The notes below the pieces were generated by a model. That model ran no database searches. It had not been told where the DNA came from and worked only from the letters and a program-made list of their open reading frames with translations. 64,000 nt of DNA from Mesorhizobium sp. M9A.F.Ca.ET.002.03.1.2. GTDB lineage: Bacteria; Pseudomonadota; Alphaproteobacteria; Rhizobiales; Rhizobiaceae. The stretch spans positions 675,001 through 739,000 of the forward strand of contig NZ_CP034443.1 of assembly GCF_003952365.1 (NCBI RefSeq). Direction: 5' to 3'. Numbering within the stretch: position 1 is the stretch's first letter; each line of letters begins with the position of its first letter. This document shows positions 1-10,725 of this stretch, one piece after another. A program made the translations under genes and the position numbers.

Positions 1-979
1 CGCCAAGGTCGTTCGCACCGGCATCTACGACAGGACCCAGCATATCGTGACCATCGCGCTCGATGATCGCGGCCAATATGTGCCGGCACAGGAGCCGGAG
101 CCCAATCCAGAATTACTGACCGCATTCGATGATTCGCCGCCAGTGGTGGTGCGCGGCAATCTGCCGAACGTCTATGACGGCATCTACCGCGCCGCCTATT
201 CCTACGGCATGTCCAAGGCGATGTCCAAACGGCTGATCAAGCTTCTGGCGTCCGGTGTCGACTTCCAGTCGCGGCTCAATCCGTCCGACCGCATCGAGGT
301 GCTGTTCTCGCAGCCGGACGGCGACGACCGGGCATCCGACGACTCCGAGCTTCTCTACGTCTCGGCGATCTTCGGCGGTACGACTCGCAACTTCTACCGG
401 TTCCAGATGCAGGACGGCAGCACCGACTATTTCGACGAGAACGGCCGCAGCGCTAAGCAATTCCTGCTGCGCAATCCGCTGCCCAATGGCAGATTTACCT
501 CTGGTTTCGGTGCCAGGCGTCACCCCATTTTGGGATATGTGAAGATGCATACCGGAACCGACTGGGCAGCTCCGGTCGGATCGCCGATCATTGCCGCCGG
601 CAACGGCGTCGTCGAAAAGGCGGGCTGGGCCGGCGGCTATGGCAAGCAGATCATCATCCGCCATGCCAATGGCTACGAGACGTCCTACAATCACCAGAGC
701 GCCTTTGCCAAGGGCATCGCGCCGGGTGTTCGCATTCGCCAGGGCCAGGTTATCGGCTATCTCGGCTCAACCGGCCTCTCCACCGGTCCGCATCTTCATT
801 ATGAACTGATCGTCAACGGCACCAAGGTCGACTCGATGCGCGTCCGCCTGCCGGTCGGCAAGGTGCTGAAGGGCGACGACCTCGTTGCCTTCAAGCGCGA
901 GCGCGAGCGCATCGATGATCTGCTCAAGCAGGAAGACAGTGATTCGCTGAAGGTCGCGAGCGCCAAGATCGAAGGCTGA
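1..979 (+). CDS. M23 (LytM-type) peptidoglycan metallopeptidase, 5' end outside window
   Basis: Murein endopeptidase of the M23 family, expected to act in the envelope on peptide cross-links. The frame is open from base 2, so the start lies upstream; the first GTG at 47 is only an internal codon. The catalytic zinc motifs are visible as HTGTD (bases about 548-562) and HLHYE (about 791-805), inside the classic C-terminal LytM domain that starts near GRFTSGFG. A charged N-terminal region without catalytic motifs precedes it, as in long rhizobial M23 proteins. About 60 residues follow the domain. It converges on the MFS gene 23 bases downstream. Family assignment is secure; the exact substrate is not visible. 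Confidence 0.93.
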   Translation, partial: AKVVRTGIYDRTQHIVTIALDDRGQYVPAQEPEPNPELLTAFDDSPPVVVRGNLPNVYDGIYRAAYSYGMSKAMSKRLIKLLASGVDFQSRLNPSDRIEVLFSQPDGDDRASDDSELLYVSAIFGGTTRNFYRFQMQDGSTDYFDENGRSAKQFLLRNPLPNGRFTSGFGARRHPILGYVKMHTGTDWAAPVGSPIIAAGNGVVEKAGWAGGYGKQIIIRHANGYETSYNHQSAFAKGIAPGVRIRQGQVIGYLGSTGLSTGPHLHYELIVNGTKVDSMRVRLPVGKVLKGDDLVAFKRERERIDDLLKQEDSDSLKVASAKIEG

Positions 980-1002
980 GCCGGCTTCGAGCCTTTCTGG
1001 CC

Positions 1003-2556
1003 TCAGCTCTGCGGATTCTCAGATCCACGCGACCATGGCAGTCGCTCGCCGGAAACAGTCGTCCACGCCACGATCGCCGAGAGCAGGCAAAGCAGCGCGG
1101 TGACCAAGGCGACGGCGGCGAACGCCACGTCGCTGGCGGCAAGCCTTGCTGCATCGAGATCCGGTGCCAGGCCGGCCGGCGCCGGTTCGCCGAAACCCGG
1201 AATGCCGGCGCCGCCGTTCAGCACTGCCGCATAGACGCCGGCCGCCAGCGACCCCATCGCCGCCACCGCGATCAGGCCGCCAATGCGCGAGACGGCATTG
1301 TTGATTCCCGAAGCAGCACCCGTATCCTTGTCCTCGACCGCCGTCATGATCGCCGTCGACAGCGGTGACACGACCAGCGCCATGCCGATTCCCATCAGCG
1401 CCATCATCGGAAATACCCCCATCCAGAAATTGTGGATGCCGGCATAGGCGAGCAAGGCAAGCCCGGCGAAGGCGACAGCGACGACGAGACTGCCGCTGGC
1501 GATCGGAAACCGTGGACCGATCCGGTCGGACCACTGCCCGACCGGCCCCGACAACAGCGCGATCAGCGCGGACAGCGGCAGGAAGATGAAGCCGACCTCT
1601 GCCGCGCTCAGTCCCCATCCGGCAATCAGCAGCATCGGCAGGTAGAACAGATTGGCCGACAGCGCGAAGTATAGGAAGAAAGTCGCCACATTGGCGCCGG
1701 CGAACGCGCCGATCCGAAACAGCGACAGATCGATCATCGGCTCGCGCTGCCGGCGCTCGAAGACGATGAAAGCGATGAGCAGCACCCCGCCCACAGCAAT
1801 GCTCGGCCCCGATATAAGCCCTTCGCCCTTGTCACTCATCGAGGTCAGGCCGTAGGCGAGCGCTCCAAACGCCAGCGTCGCCAGTCCGGCGCCGCCAAGA
1901 TCGAGGCTGCGCTTCTCCGTCGGCGCATCGGCAGGGACCTTGGCAAGCAGAAGATAGATCGAGACAAGACCAAGCGGCAGGTTGATGGCGAAGATCGCCC
2001 GCCAGATGCCGTCGCCGAAGGCCGACAAGACAAGGCCGCCCAGCACCGGGCCAAGTGCCGTCGTCAGCGCCGAGGCCGCCGCCCAGATGCCGATCGCTCT
2101 GCCACGCTCCTTCTTCGGATAGGCCTTGGCGATGATGGCGAGGCTGCCGGGCACCATGATGGCAGCGCCAATGCCCTGGAGTGAACGGAACGCGATAAGC
2201 ACCGCCGGGTTCGGTGCCACCGCGCAGGCCAGCGAGGCGGCAACGAACAGGACTATGCCCGCCACGAAGGCGCGCCGCAGACCGAATCGGTCCCCAGCGG
2301 CGCCGCCGGCGAGGATGAGCGCCGAAAGCGTCAGCGCATAGGCATTGGAAATCCATTGCGCCTCGGCGAGGCTGGCGCCGAGATCGACACGGATCGCCGG
2401 TGTGGCTATGGCCAGGACAGAGCCGTCGATGAAGCCGAGCGCGGAAGCCAGGATCGCCGCGATCAGCACAAACCTGCGCCGCGACTGCGGGCAGAACGTA
2501 TCGGCTGGAAGAGAGCTGGCCGGGGGGATGGCGGCGGCTTCGCTTGGAGACTTCAT
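1003..2556 (-). CDS. DHA2-type MFS drug exporter (EmrB/QacA family), 14 TM
   Basis: Proton-driven multidrug efflux permease of the inner membrane, 517 aa, the usual length of 14-helix DHA2 transporters. The first helix carries GFIDGSVLAIATPAI, the family's motif D1 region; the loop after helix 2 has GDRFGLRRAF, MFS motif A; helix 5 has the motif C-like run ALGPVLGGLV. The N-terminal 25 residues are cytoplasmic. No HlyD/EmrA-type adaptor and no regulator lie next to it, so it looks like a single-gene unit. The ATG at 2556 is the only good start. The substrate cannot be read from sequence. Confidence 0.92.
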   Translation of the reverse strand: MKSPSEAAAIPPASSLPADTFCPQSRRRFVLIAAILASALGFIDGSVLAIATPAIRVDLGASLAEAQWISNAYALTLSALILAGGAAGDRFGLRRAFVAGIVLFVAASLACAVAPNPAVLIAFRSLQGIGAAIMVPGSLAIIAKAYPKKERGRAIGIWAAASALTTALGPVLGGLVLSAFGDGIWRAIFAINLPLGLVSIYLLLAKVPADAPTEKRSLDLGGAGLATLAFGALAYGLTSMSDKGEGLISGPSIAVGGVLLIAFIVFERRQREPMIDLSLFRIGAFAGANVATFFLYFALSANLFYLPMLLIAGWGLSAAEVGFIFLPLSALIALLSGPVGQWSDRIGPRFPIASGSLVVAVAFAGLALLAYAGIHNFWMGVFPMMALMGIGMALVVSPLSTAIMTAVEDKDTGAASGINNAVSRIGGLIAVAAMGSLAAGVYAAVLNGGAGIPGFGEPAPAGLAPDLDAARLAASDVAFAAVALVTALLCLLSAIVAWTTVSGERLPWSRGSENPQS

Positions 2557-2703
2557 GGAGCCTGCTTAGACCTCCTATGCGCCGGCAACAACCGGCCAGA
2601 GGATTGCTGTCGCTGACACCAGAACAGGATCAGGACCTCTATGCCACCGGACCCACGGCTCCATCTCTTGCGAAGAATTATTGGACGACCCAGGCGATGG
2701 CGT

Positions 2704-4170
2704 TCAGTCGACGAATTCCACGGTGACGCCCGGCGACACGACCTTGGCCAGTTCGCGCGCGTCCCAGTTGGTCAGCCGCACGCAGCCATGGCTCTCGGTC
2801 CTGCCGATCTTGGAGGGATCTGGCGTGCCGTGAATGCCGTAGGTCGGCTTGTCCAGCGCGATCCAGACCGAGCCGACCGGGCCGTTCGGACCCGGCGGAA
2901 TGGTCAGGACCTTGTCGTTTTCGCCCTGCTTGAAATTGATCTTTGGGTTGTAGGTGTAGTTCGGGTCCAAGGCGACCCGCGACACCGTATGCAGGCCTGA
3001 CGGCGATGGCGTGTCCGCCGAGCCGATGGTGGCCGGATAGGCGGCGACCAGCTTGCCAGACGCGTCATAGGCGCGGACCTGCTTGTTGCCCTTGTCGGCG
3101 ATGATGCGCGCCACCGGCTTCGCCACCAGCTTGCCGAAATTGGCGACCTTGATGATCGTGCCGGGACGGTTGAAATTGGCTTCCGGATTGAGCGCCTTCA
3201 GGTATTTCTCGTCCATGTGGAAACGTTCGGCCAGCGCTTCAGTGACGGAGATGTAGCTCAGCCGGTCGAGTTGCGCCTTCTGGCCGTAGTCTTCCGGCAC
3301 CGAGGCAACGTAGGGACCGGCCGCATCCTCGGGCGTGATCTCGTAGGAGGCAAAGGCATCGCCGCCGGTTTGCTCAAGGGCCGCCTGGATGCCGACCGCA
3401 TCGGTCGATCGTAGGTTGCTGCCGGTGATCTCGTTGTAGGCGGCGAGCGCCTTGTCGACATTCGAGCCGAAGCGCCCGTCGACGACGCCGGGCGAAGCGC
3501 CGGCGCGGTCGAGCAGCACTTGCAACGCAGCAACATCCTCGCGTGCACCGAGCGAAAGCGACGGATCGGCGACGGTCTTGCCGCCGATCTTTGGCGGCAG
3601 TGCCGCCTGGTCGCCCGGCGCCGTCGGCTCGACCGGTTCGATCGAAGCCTCGTTGAGCGGCTGGCGCTCGACGGTGCGCGGCTCTGCCGGCTGTGGCGCT
3701 TCCGGATAATCATTGCCATAGCTGCCGTCATCGCGCGGTGCTTCGGGAAAAGCCTCCACCGAATTGTCGTTATAGGAATCGTATTCGTCGGCCGGCGGCA
3801 CGACAACCAGCCCTTCCTCTTCCAACTGCCTGCGGCGCAAGCGCGCCGCGTCTTCCGGGTCGTCGAGATAATAGCGGTCGTCCTCGACCGGTCCGAGGTT
3901 GCGCGCGCGGTCGCGGCGGAGCGTACGGCGGTCGAACCTGGTCTGCGGCGGCTGGATGGCGAGGACCTTGCCGGTTTCCGCATCGACAATGACGCGGTTT
4001 CCCCTGGCATCGTAGTAGACGTCGAAATCGCCGTTCTGGGCGACCAGCACACCACCGGCATCGCCTGCATGGGCTGATCGCGGCGCGATGTCTTCCGTCG
4101 GCGCGGCCATTGCGCTCGAAGAAAGCAGCCCGGCGGCGAACGCCGAAAGGGTGAAGATCGTGCGGAACAT
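2704..4170 (-). CDS. L,D-transpeptidase (YkuD) with peptidoglycan-binding domain
   Basis: Periplasmic enzyme forming 3-3 (mDAP-mDAP) cross-links or anchoring proteins to peptidoglycan, 488 aa from the chosen start. The ATG at 4170 gives a clean signal peptide (MFRTIFTLSAFAAG, cleavage near SAMA), whereas the longer frame from 4212 adds an unlikely leader. A charged, proline-rich linker follows, then a PG_binding_1 segment (VAALQVLLDRAGASPGVVDG), then the YkuD domain ending in the active-site motif SHGCVRL at about residues 460-466 with the nucleophile Cys463 and an upstream HGT. Rhizobia carry many paralogues, so the specific role is open. Confidence 0.92.
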   Translation of the reverse strand: MFRTIFTLSAFAAGLLSSSAMAAPTEDIAPRSAHAGDAGGVLVAQNGDFDVYYDARGNRVIVDAETGKVLAIQPPQTRFDRRTLRRDRARNLGPVEDDRYYLDDPEDAARLRRRQLEEEGLVVVPPADEYDSYNDNSVEAFPEAPRDDGSYGNDYPEAPQPAEPRTVERQPLNEASIEPVEPTAPGDQAALPPKIGGKTVADPSLSLGAREDVAALQVLLDRAGASPGVVDGRFGSNVDKALAAYNEITGSNLRSTDAVGIQAALEQTGGDAFASYEITPEDAAGPYVASVPEDYGQKAQLDRLSYISVTEALAERFHMDEKYLKALNPEANFNRPGTIIKVANFGKLVAKPVARIIADKGNKQVRAYDASGKLVAAYPATIGSADTPSPSGLHTVSRVALDPNYTYNPKINFKQGENDKVLTIPPGPNGPVGSVWIALDKPTYGIHGTPDPSKIGRTESHGCVRLTNWDARELAKVVSPGVTVEFVD

Positions 4171-4320
4171 GTTGGCCAAATTCTCCGGTCCGTAATTGCC
4201 GCCGCCCGGCATTGCCCCTATGCGGCGAACCCCTTCGCCAGCAAATCAGTTACCGAGCATAAGGTTCCAACATGAACCGGGCATGAAGATGGCGGATTTC
4301 TGGCGGTGAGAGCAACAAAA

Positions 4321-4686
4321 CTAGCTGGCGGAGAGTCCCAATTCCTTGCGCGCCTGCTTCGTCAGTTTCAGCACGACGAGGCGATGGCTTTCGCGCAGAT
4401 AGTCCTTCAGCGCGTCATCGTCCATGCTCTGGCTTGTCTGGCGCTGGATCCATTTCATGCCGCGTGACGCAAGATAGGGCGCGGGCCGAAGACCCGGCTG
4501 TTCCTTCAGGACGTCATAGGCGATGTCGGAACATTTGAAAGTGACGAACGGCTCCTTGCCCTCAGTCCAGCCGCCGATGGCAAAGACCTTGGCTCCGACC
4601 TTCCAGACATGGGCGCCGCCCCACTGGACGACATGGGTCGCCGAAGGCAGCGAGGCGCAGAAGCTGTTGTAGTCGTCCAGCGTCAT
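4321..4686 (-). CDS. MmcQ/YjbR family protein
   Basis: Small cytosolic protein of 121 aa with the full MmcQ/YjbR fold: N-terminal helix MTLDDYNSFCASLP, the central strand pattern VWKVGAKVFAIGGW, FVTFKCSD, and the C-terminal helix DALKDYLRESHRLV. The family is CyaY-like in structure and is often called DNA-binding, but no molecular function is established. It sits 37 bases downstream of the clpB stop on the same strand and could be read through from it. Confidence 0.88.
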   Translation of the reverse strand: MTLDDYNSFCASLPSATHVVQWGGAHVWKVGAKVFAIGGWTEGKEPFVTFKCSDIAYDVLKEQPGLRPAPYLASRGMKWIQRQTSQSMDDDALKDYLRESHRLVVLKLTKQARKELGLSAS

Positions 4687-4722
4687 CCGCGCCCGCCGTT
4701 AATACATGAGGCGGCCTCGAAA

Positions 4723-7329
<2,607 letters not shown>

Positions 7330-7422
7330 ATCTGTCTCCTTCCGTCACCAGCCCGCTTTGCGGCACCGGATCAGATTGCGGTGACGGACCCGCCCGTTCG
7401 AGCCGGGTCCTGTTCACGCGAG

Positions 7423-7451
7423 ATATGGTGCATAGGCCACGGTCTCTCAAG
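7423..7451 (-). promoter_or_regulatory. Probable RpoH (sigma-32) promoter of clpB
   Basis: On the minus strand CTTGAG (7451-7446) is followed after 15 bases by CACCATAT (7430-7423), close to the sigma-32 pattern CTTGAA / CCCCATnT. It is about 95 bases upstream of the clpB start and just beyond the DUF4167 terminator. A heat-shock promoter is expected for clpB. The match is by eye. Confidence 0.5.
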
Positions 7452-7489
7452 ACGCCTTGATGTCGGTCAACTCATAATATTCCACAGGC

Positions 7490-7527
7490 GCGCAAAACGA
7501 AAACGGCGGAGATTTCTCTCCGCCGTC
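7490..7527 (-). terminator. Rho-independent terminator after the DUF4167 gene
   Basis: A perfect 10-bp stem ACGGCGGAGA / TCTCCGCCGT (7504-7513 and 7518-7527) has a 4-base loop and, reading the minus strand, is followed by TTTCGTTTT. It lies 25 bases after the DUF4167 stop and before the clpB promoter, so it separates the two units. Confidence 0.85.
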
Positions 7528-7551
7528 CAAGAATCTGAAAGCCTTGCTCGA

Positions 7552-8463
7552 TCAGTTGTTGACGTCGACGATGGCGGGCTCGCCACCAGCGTCTTCCGCC
7601 GGCGCTGCATCCACTTTATCGGCGCCGGCATTGTCATTACCGCCATCCACCTGATCGGCCCCACGCTCCGCATTGACACGCGGACGGCGCGGACGCCTGG
7701 GGCGGCGGGCAGCGCCGCTTTCGGCGGCTGCCTCCTTCATCTCGGCCTGGGCGGCGAGACCCGCCGGCGAAAAGTCTTCGAGCGGCAGTGCGGGTTCGGC
7801 CGCAGAAACCGCTTCCGCCTGCACGGGCGTCTCGTTCTGTACCGGTGTCTCGCTGCGCTGATTCTGACCACCGCGCTGCTCGCCACGCGCCCCATACTCG
7901 CTGCGCTGGCCGTTCTGGCCGTAGCCGCCATTGGGGCGACGGTCGCGATGGCGGCCGCCATTGTTGTCGCGGCCATTGCTGTCACGCCCACCGTTGTCGC
8001 GGCCATTTTCCTGGTTGAACGCCAACTCTGCCGGCGTGCCGTCGATGACCGGCTGTGGACCGGCACCGTGGTTGACCACAGGAGTTGCAGCCTCTCCGAC
8101 GTTGCTGTTGCCGGTATTGTCGAACTGATCGCGATCGTCGTCGCCGTCATCGTCGAAATCGTCGCGGTTCTGTTGAGCGTTCTGGATCGGTATCTGCGCC
8201 TGCGCGGCAGCGATGATGCGATTGTAGTGCTCAGCGTGCTGGAGATAGTTTTCCGCCATCACCCGGTCGCCGGAGCTTTGCGCGTCACGGGCAAGGGTTG
8301 CGTATTTTTCGGCGATCTGCTGAGCCGATCCACGGATCTTCACATCCGGACCGTTGCTCTCGTAATTGCGCGTCAGGGGATTTGGGCCCTTGCGGTTGTT
8401 GTTGTTGCCACCGCCGCTGTTGTTGCGACCGCGCATGCGCCTGTTCTGCTGTTGTGGCCTCAT
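7552..8463 (-). CDS. DUF4167 domain protein
   Basis: A 303-aa alphaproteobacterial protein of unknown function. The N-terminus is basic, asparagine- and glycine-rich (RGRNNSGGGNNNNRKG) and is followed by the conserved DUF4167 core GSAQQIAEKYATLARDAQSSG and AENYLQHAEHYNRI, about residues 40-90. The remaining two thirds are low-complexity, with many D, N, G and R residues (RDNGGRDSNGRDNNGG), and likely disordered. The basic, disordered character suggests RNA or nucleic-acid association, but this is inference. Position between prmC and clpB is conserved in rhizobia. Its own terminator follows. Confidence 0.9.
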   Translation of the reverse strand: MRPQQQNRRMRGRNNSGGGNNNNRKGPNPLTRNYESNGPDVKIRGSAQQIAEKYATLARDAQSSGDRVMAENYLQHAEHYNRIIAAAQAQIPIQNAQQNRDDFDDDGDDDRDQFDNTGNSNVGEAATPVVNHGAGPQPVIDGTPAELAFNQENGRDNGGRDSNGRDNNGGRHRDRRPNGGYGQNGQRSEYGARGEQRGGQNQRSETPVQNETPVQAEAVSAAEPALPLEDFSPAGLAAQAEMKEAAAESGAARRPRRPRRPRVNAERGADQVDGGNDNAGADKVDAAPAEDAGGEPAIVDVNN

Positions 8464-8765
8464 TCGACTCTCTTCATTTTGAAATTTTTCGAAAACTTTT
8501 CACGCACGGAGGCGCTCATGCAGCCAGCCGTTTCGTTTCTTCACCGGCGTTCGCCCGCATCGATTGCGTTGGCGCCACGTGTCATCCTGTTCCGGTTACA
8601 TCACTTGTCGGACGATTCCCGCACGAAGCTTGGGCGTCGTTTGCGCAAGAAGGCAGCTATTTCTAAGGAAACCGAATCGCTAAGAGCACTGCCTGCTTCG
8701 TCTCATCCGGTTGAGGCGACCCTAGCCGCATTCCCCGGCATTGCCAAGCGTTTTTTCGCACTGCA
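8464..8765. other. Gene-free gap between prmC and DUF4167
   Basis: About 300 bases separate the prmC stop from the DUF4167 start. It probably holds the DUF4167 promoter (AT-rich stretch at 8475-8500), but no clear -35/-10 pair, terminator or small gene could be made out. Confidence 0.4.
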
Positions 8766-9644
8766 TCACGGCTTTGTCAGTTCGAAGATCAGAACCCTGT
8801 CGTTTCCGCCAAGATCGCGGAATATCCCCGCCGGTGTGTAGCCGGCTGCGGAGAAAATATCCGTGACCTCTTTGCGTTGCGTGTGGCCGATCTCGACCGC
8901 AATCCTGCCCTCGGCTTCTAAAAACCCTGCCGCCTCGGCGGCGATGATCCTGTAGGGACTCAGACCATCCACGCCGCCATCAAGGGCTTGGCGTGGATCG
9001 AAATCGCGGACTTCGTCCTGCAGATTTTCAATGTCTATGGACGCTATATAGGGCGGGTTTGCGACAATTACATGGTATCGGCCAGAAACTTTTTCGAACC
9101 AGTCGGATTCGAGCACCTGGAACCGGCCGGCCAGCCCCAATTCCCCGGCATTGCGCATGGCGGTCGCCAGCGCGCCTTGTGAAATATCGACACCGGTGGC
9201 GATCGCCGCCGGAACGGCGCTTAGCAGCGCCAGCGCGATGGCGCCGGTGCCGGTGCCGAGGTCGAGGATGCGGCATTCGCCTTGCCGCGCCGCTGTCGCC
9301 TTCACCAAGGGCAACGCCGCTTCGACCAGCGTTTCGGTATCCGGTCGCGGCTCCAGCGTTTCCGGTGACAGCGAAAGGCGCAAGCCGTAGAATTCGCGAT
9401 GGCCGAGGATGCGATGCACCGGCTCGCCGGCGATGCGTCGCCTCAGGGCTGCATCGATCGCGGCAATCGCGCCGGCATCGACCTTGCGTTCGGGATCGGC
9501 GATGGCTTGCGTGCGGGTCGTGCCGGAAAGATGTTCGACGATCAGCCTGGCATCCAGCGCCGGATCGGCGACCGCGGCCGCGGCAAGGCGTGCCCGCGCC
9601 GCTTTCAGCAGCGGCCCTAGCCTACCCGGCAGACTGTCAGCCAT
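8766..9644 (-). CDS. prmC: Release factor glutamine methyltransferase PrmC (HemK)
   Basis: S-adenosylmethionine-dependent enzyme that N5-methylates the glutamine of the GGQ motif in RF1 and RF2. It has 292 aa from the ATG at 9644, which overlaps the prfA stop by 8 bases and is a better start than the longer frame to 9707. An N-terminal helical domain ([18 protein letters not shown]) precedes the Rossmann domain with motif [16 protein letters not shown] and the catalytic NPPY in [11 protein letters not shown]. Its substrate gene prfA lies directly upstream, a conserved coupling of substrate and modifier. Confidence 0.97.
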   Translation of the reverse strand: MADSLPGRLGPLLKAARARLAAAAVADPALDARLIVEHLSGTTRTQAIADPERKVDAGAIAAIDAALRRRIAGEPVHRILGHREFYGLRLSLSPETLEPRPDTETLVEAALPLVKATAARQGECRILDLGTGTGAIALALLSAVPAAIATGVDISQGALATAMRNAGELGLAGRFQVLESDWFEKVSGRYHVIVANPPYIASIDIENLQDEVRDFDPRQALDGGVDGLSPYRIIAAEAAGFLEAEGRIAVEIGHTQRKEVTDIFSAAGYTPAGIFRDLGGNDRVLIFELTKP

Positions 9645-10716
9645 CGAGGCCGATATCGGCGAGCAGCTTCGACTGGTGATCGGCGACCAGCGCGTCGATG
9701 ATCTCATCGAGTTCGCCCATCATCACCCGGTCGAGCTTGTAGAGCGTTAAATTGATGCGATGGTCGGTGACGCGGCCCTGCGGGAAATTATAGGTGCGGA
9801 TGCGCTCCGAGCGATCGCCCGAACCGACCTGCGATTTGCGCGATTCGGAGCGTTCCTCGTCAGCCTTGCCGCGCTCGAGATCGTAAAGCCTGGCCCGCAG
9901 GATCTGCATGGCCTTCGCCCGGTTCTGGTGCTGCGACTTTTCCGCCTGCACCACCATGATGCCGGTCGGCAGATGGGTGATGCGCACCGCCGAATCGGTG
10001 GTGTTGACGTGCTGGCCGCCCGAGCCCGAGGCGCGCATCGTGTCGATGCGGATGTCCTCGGCCCTGATGTCGATGTCGACCTCTTCGGCCTCCGGCAGCA
10101 CGGCAACCGTCGCCGCCGAAGTGTGGATGCGGCCGCCGGCCTCGGTCGCCGGCACGCGCTGCACTCGATGCACGCCGGACTCGAATTTCAGATGGGCAAA
10201 GACCCCCTTGCCCGAAATGGTGGCGATGATTTCCTTGTAACCGCCGACCTCGCCCTCGCTGGCCGACGCGGTCTCGAAACGCCAGCCGCGCGCCGCTGCG
10301 TAGCGTTCGTACATGCGAAACAGGTCGCCGGCGAAGAGAGCCGCCTCGTCGCCGCCGGTGCCGGCGCGGATTTCGAGGATGGCATTCTTGTCGTCGGCGG
10401 CATCCTTGGGCAGAAGCAGGATCTGGATGTCCTTCTGCAGCGCTTCGATGCGCTCCTTGACCTCGGGCAGATCGGCCTCGGCCAATGCCCGCATTTCGGC
10501 ATCGGTGCTTCTGTCGGCAAGCATCGCCTCCAGATCGGCCTGTTCATGCTCGGCGGTGCGCAGCGCCCTGATCTTTGCCACCATGTCCTGGATATCGGCA
10601 TATTCCGACGCCATCCTGACATAGGCGTCCGGCGCCGGCCCGGCCGACATCTGCGCTTCGAGCATGTCGAAACGCTTGACGACTTGGTCCATGCGGTCGC
10701 GGGGCAGGTTGATCAT
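9637..10716 (-). CDS. prfA: Peptide chain release factor 1
   Basis: Class I release factor that reads UAA and UAG and triggers peptidyl-tRNA hydrolysis. It has 359 aa, normal for RF1. The GGQ motif is present in [18 protein letters not shown] near residue 230, and the PXT-type codon-recognition region precedes it. It overlaps prmC by 8 bases, so the two are translationally coupled, and it follows ptsP after 9 bases, suggesting a ptsP-prfA-prmC operon. Confidence 0.98.
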   Translation of the reverse strand: MINLPRDRMDQVVKRFDMLEAQMSAGPAPDAYVRMASEYADIQDMVAKIRALRTAEHEQADLEAMLADRSTDAEMRALAEADLPEVKERIEALQKDIQILLLPKDAADDKNAILEIRAGTGGDEAALFAGDLFRMYERYAAARGWRFETASASEGEVGGYKEIIATISGKGVFAHLKFESGVHRVQRVPATEAGGRIHTSAATVAVLPEAEEVDIDIRAEDIRIDTMRASGSGGQHVNTTDSAVRITHLPTGIMVVQAEKSQHQNRAKAMQILRARLYDLERGKADEERSESRKSQVGSGDRSERIRTYNFPQGRVTDHRINLTLYKLDRVMMGELDEIIDALVADHQSKLLADIGLDG

Positions 10717-10725
10717 GGCGAAAGT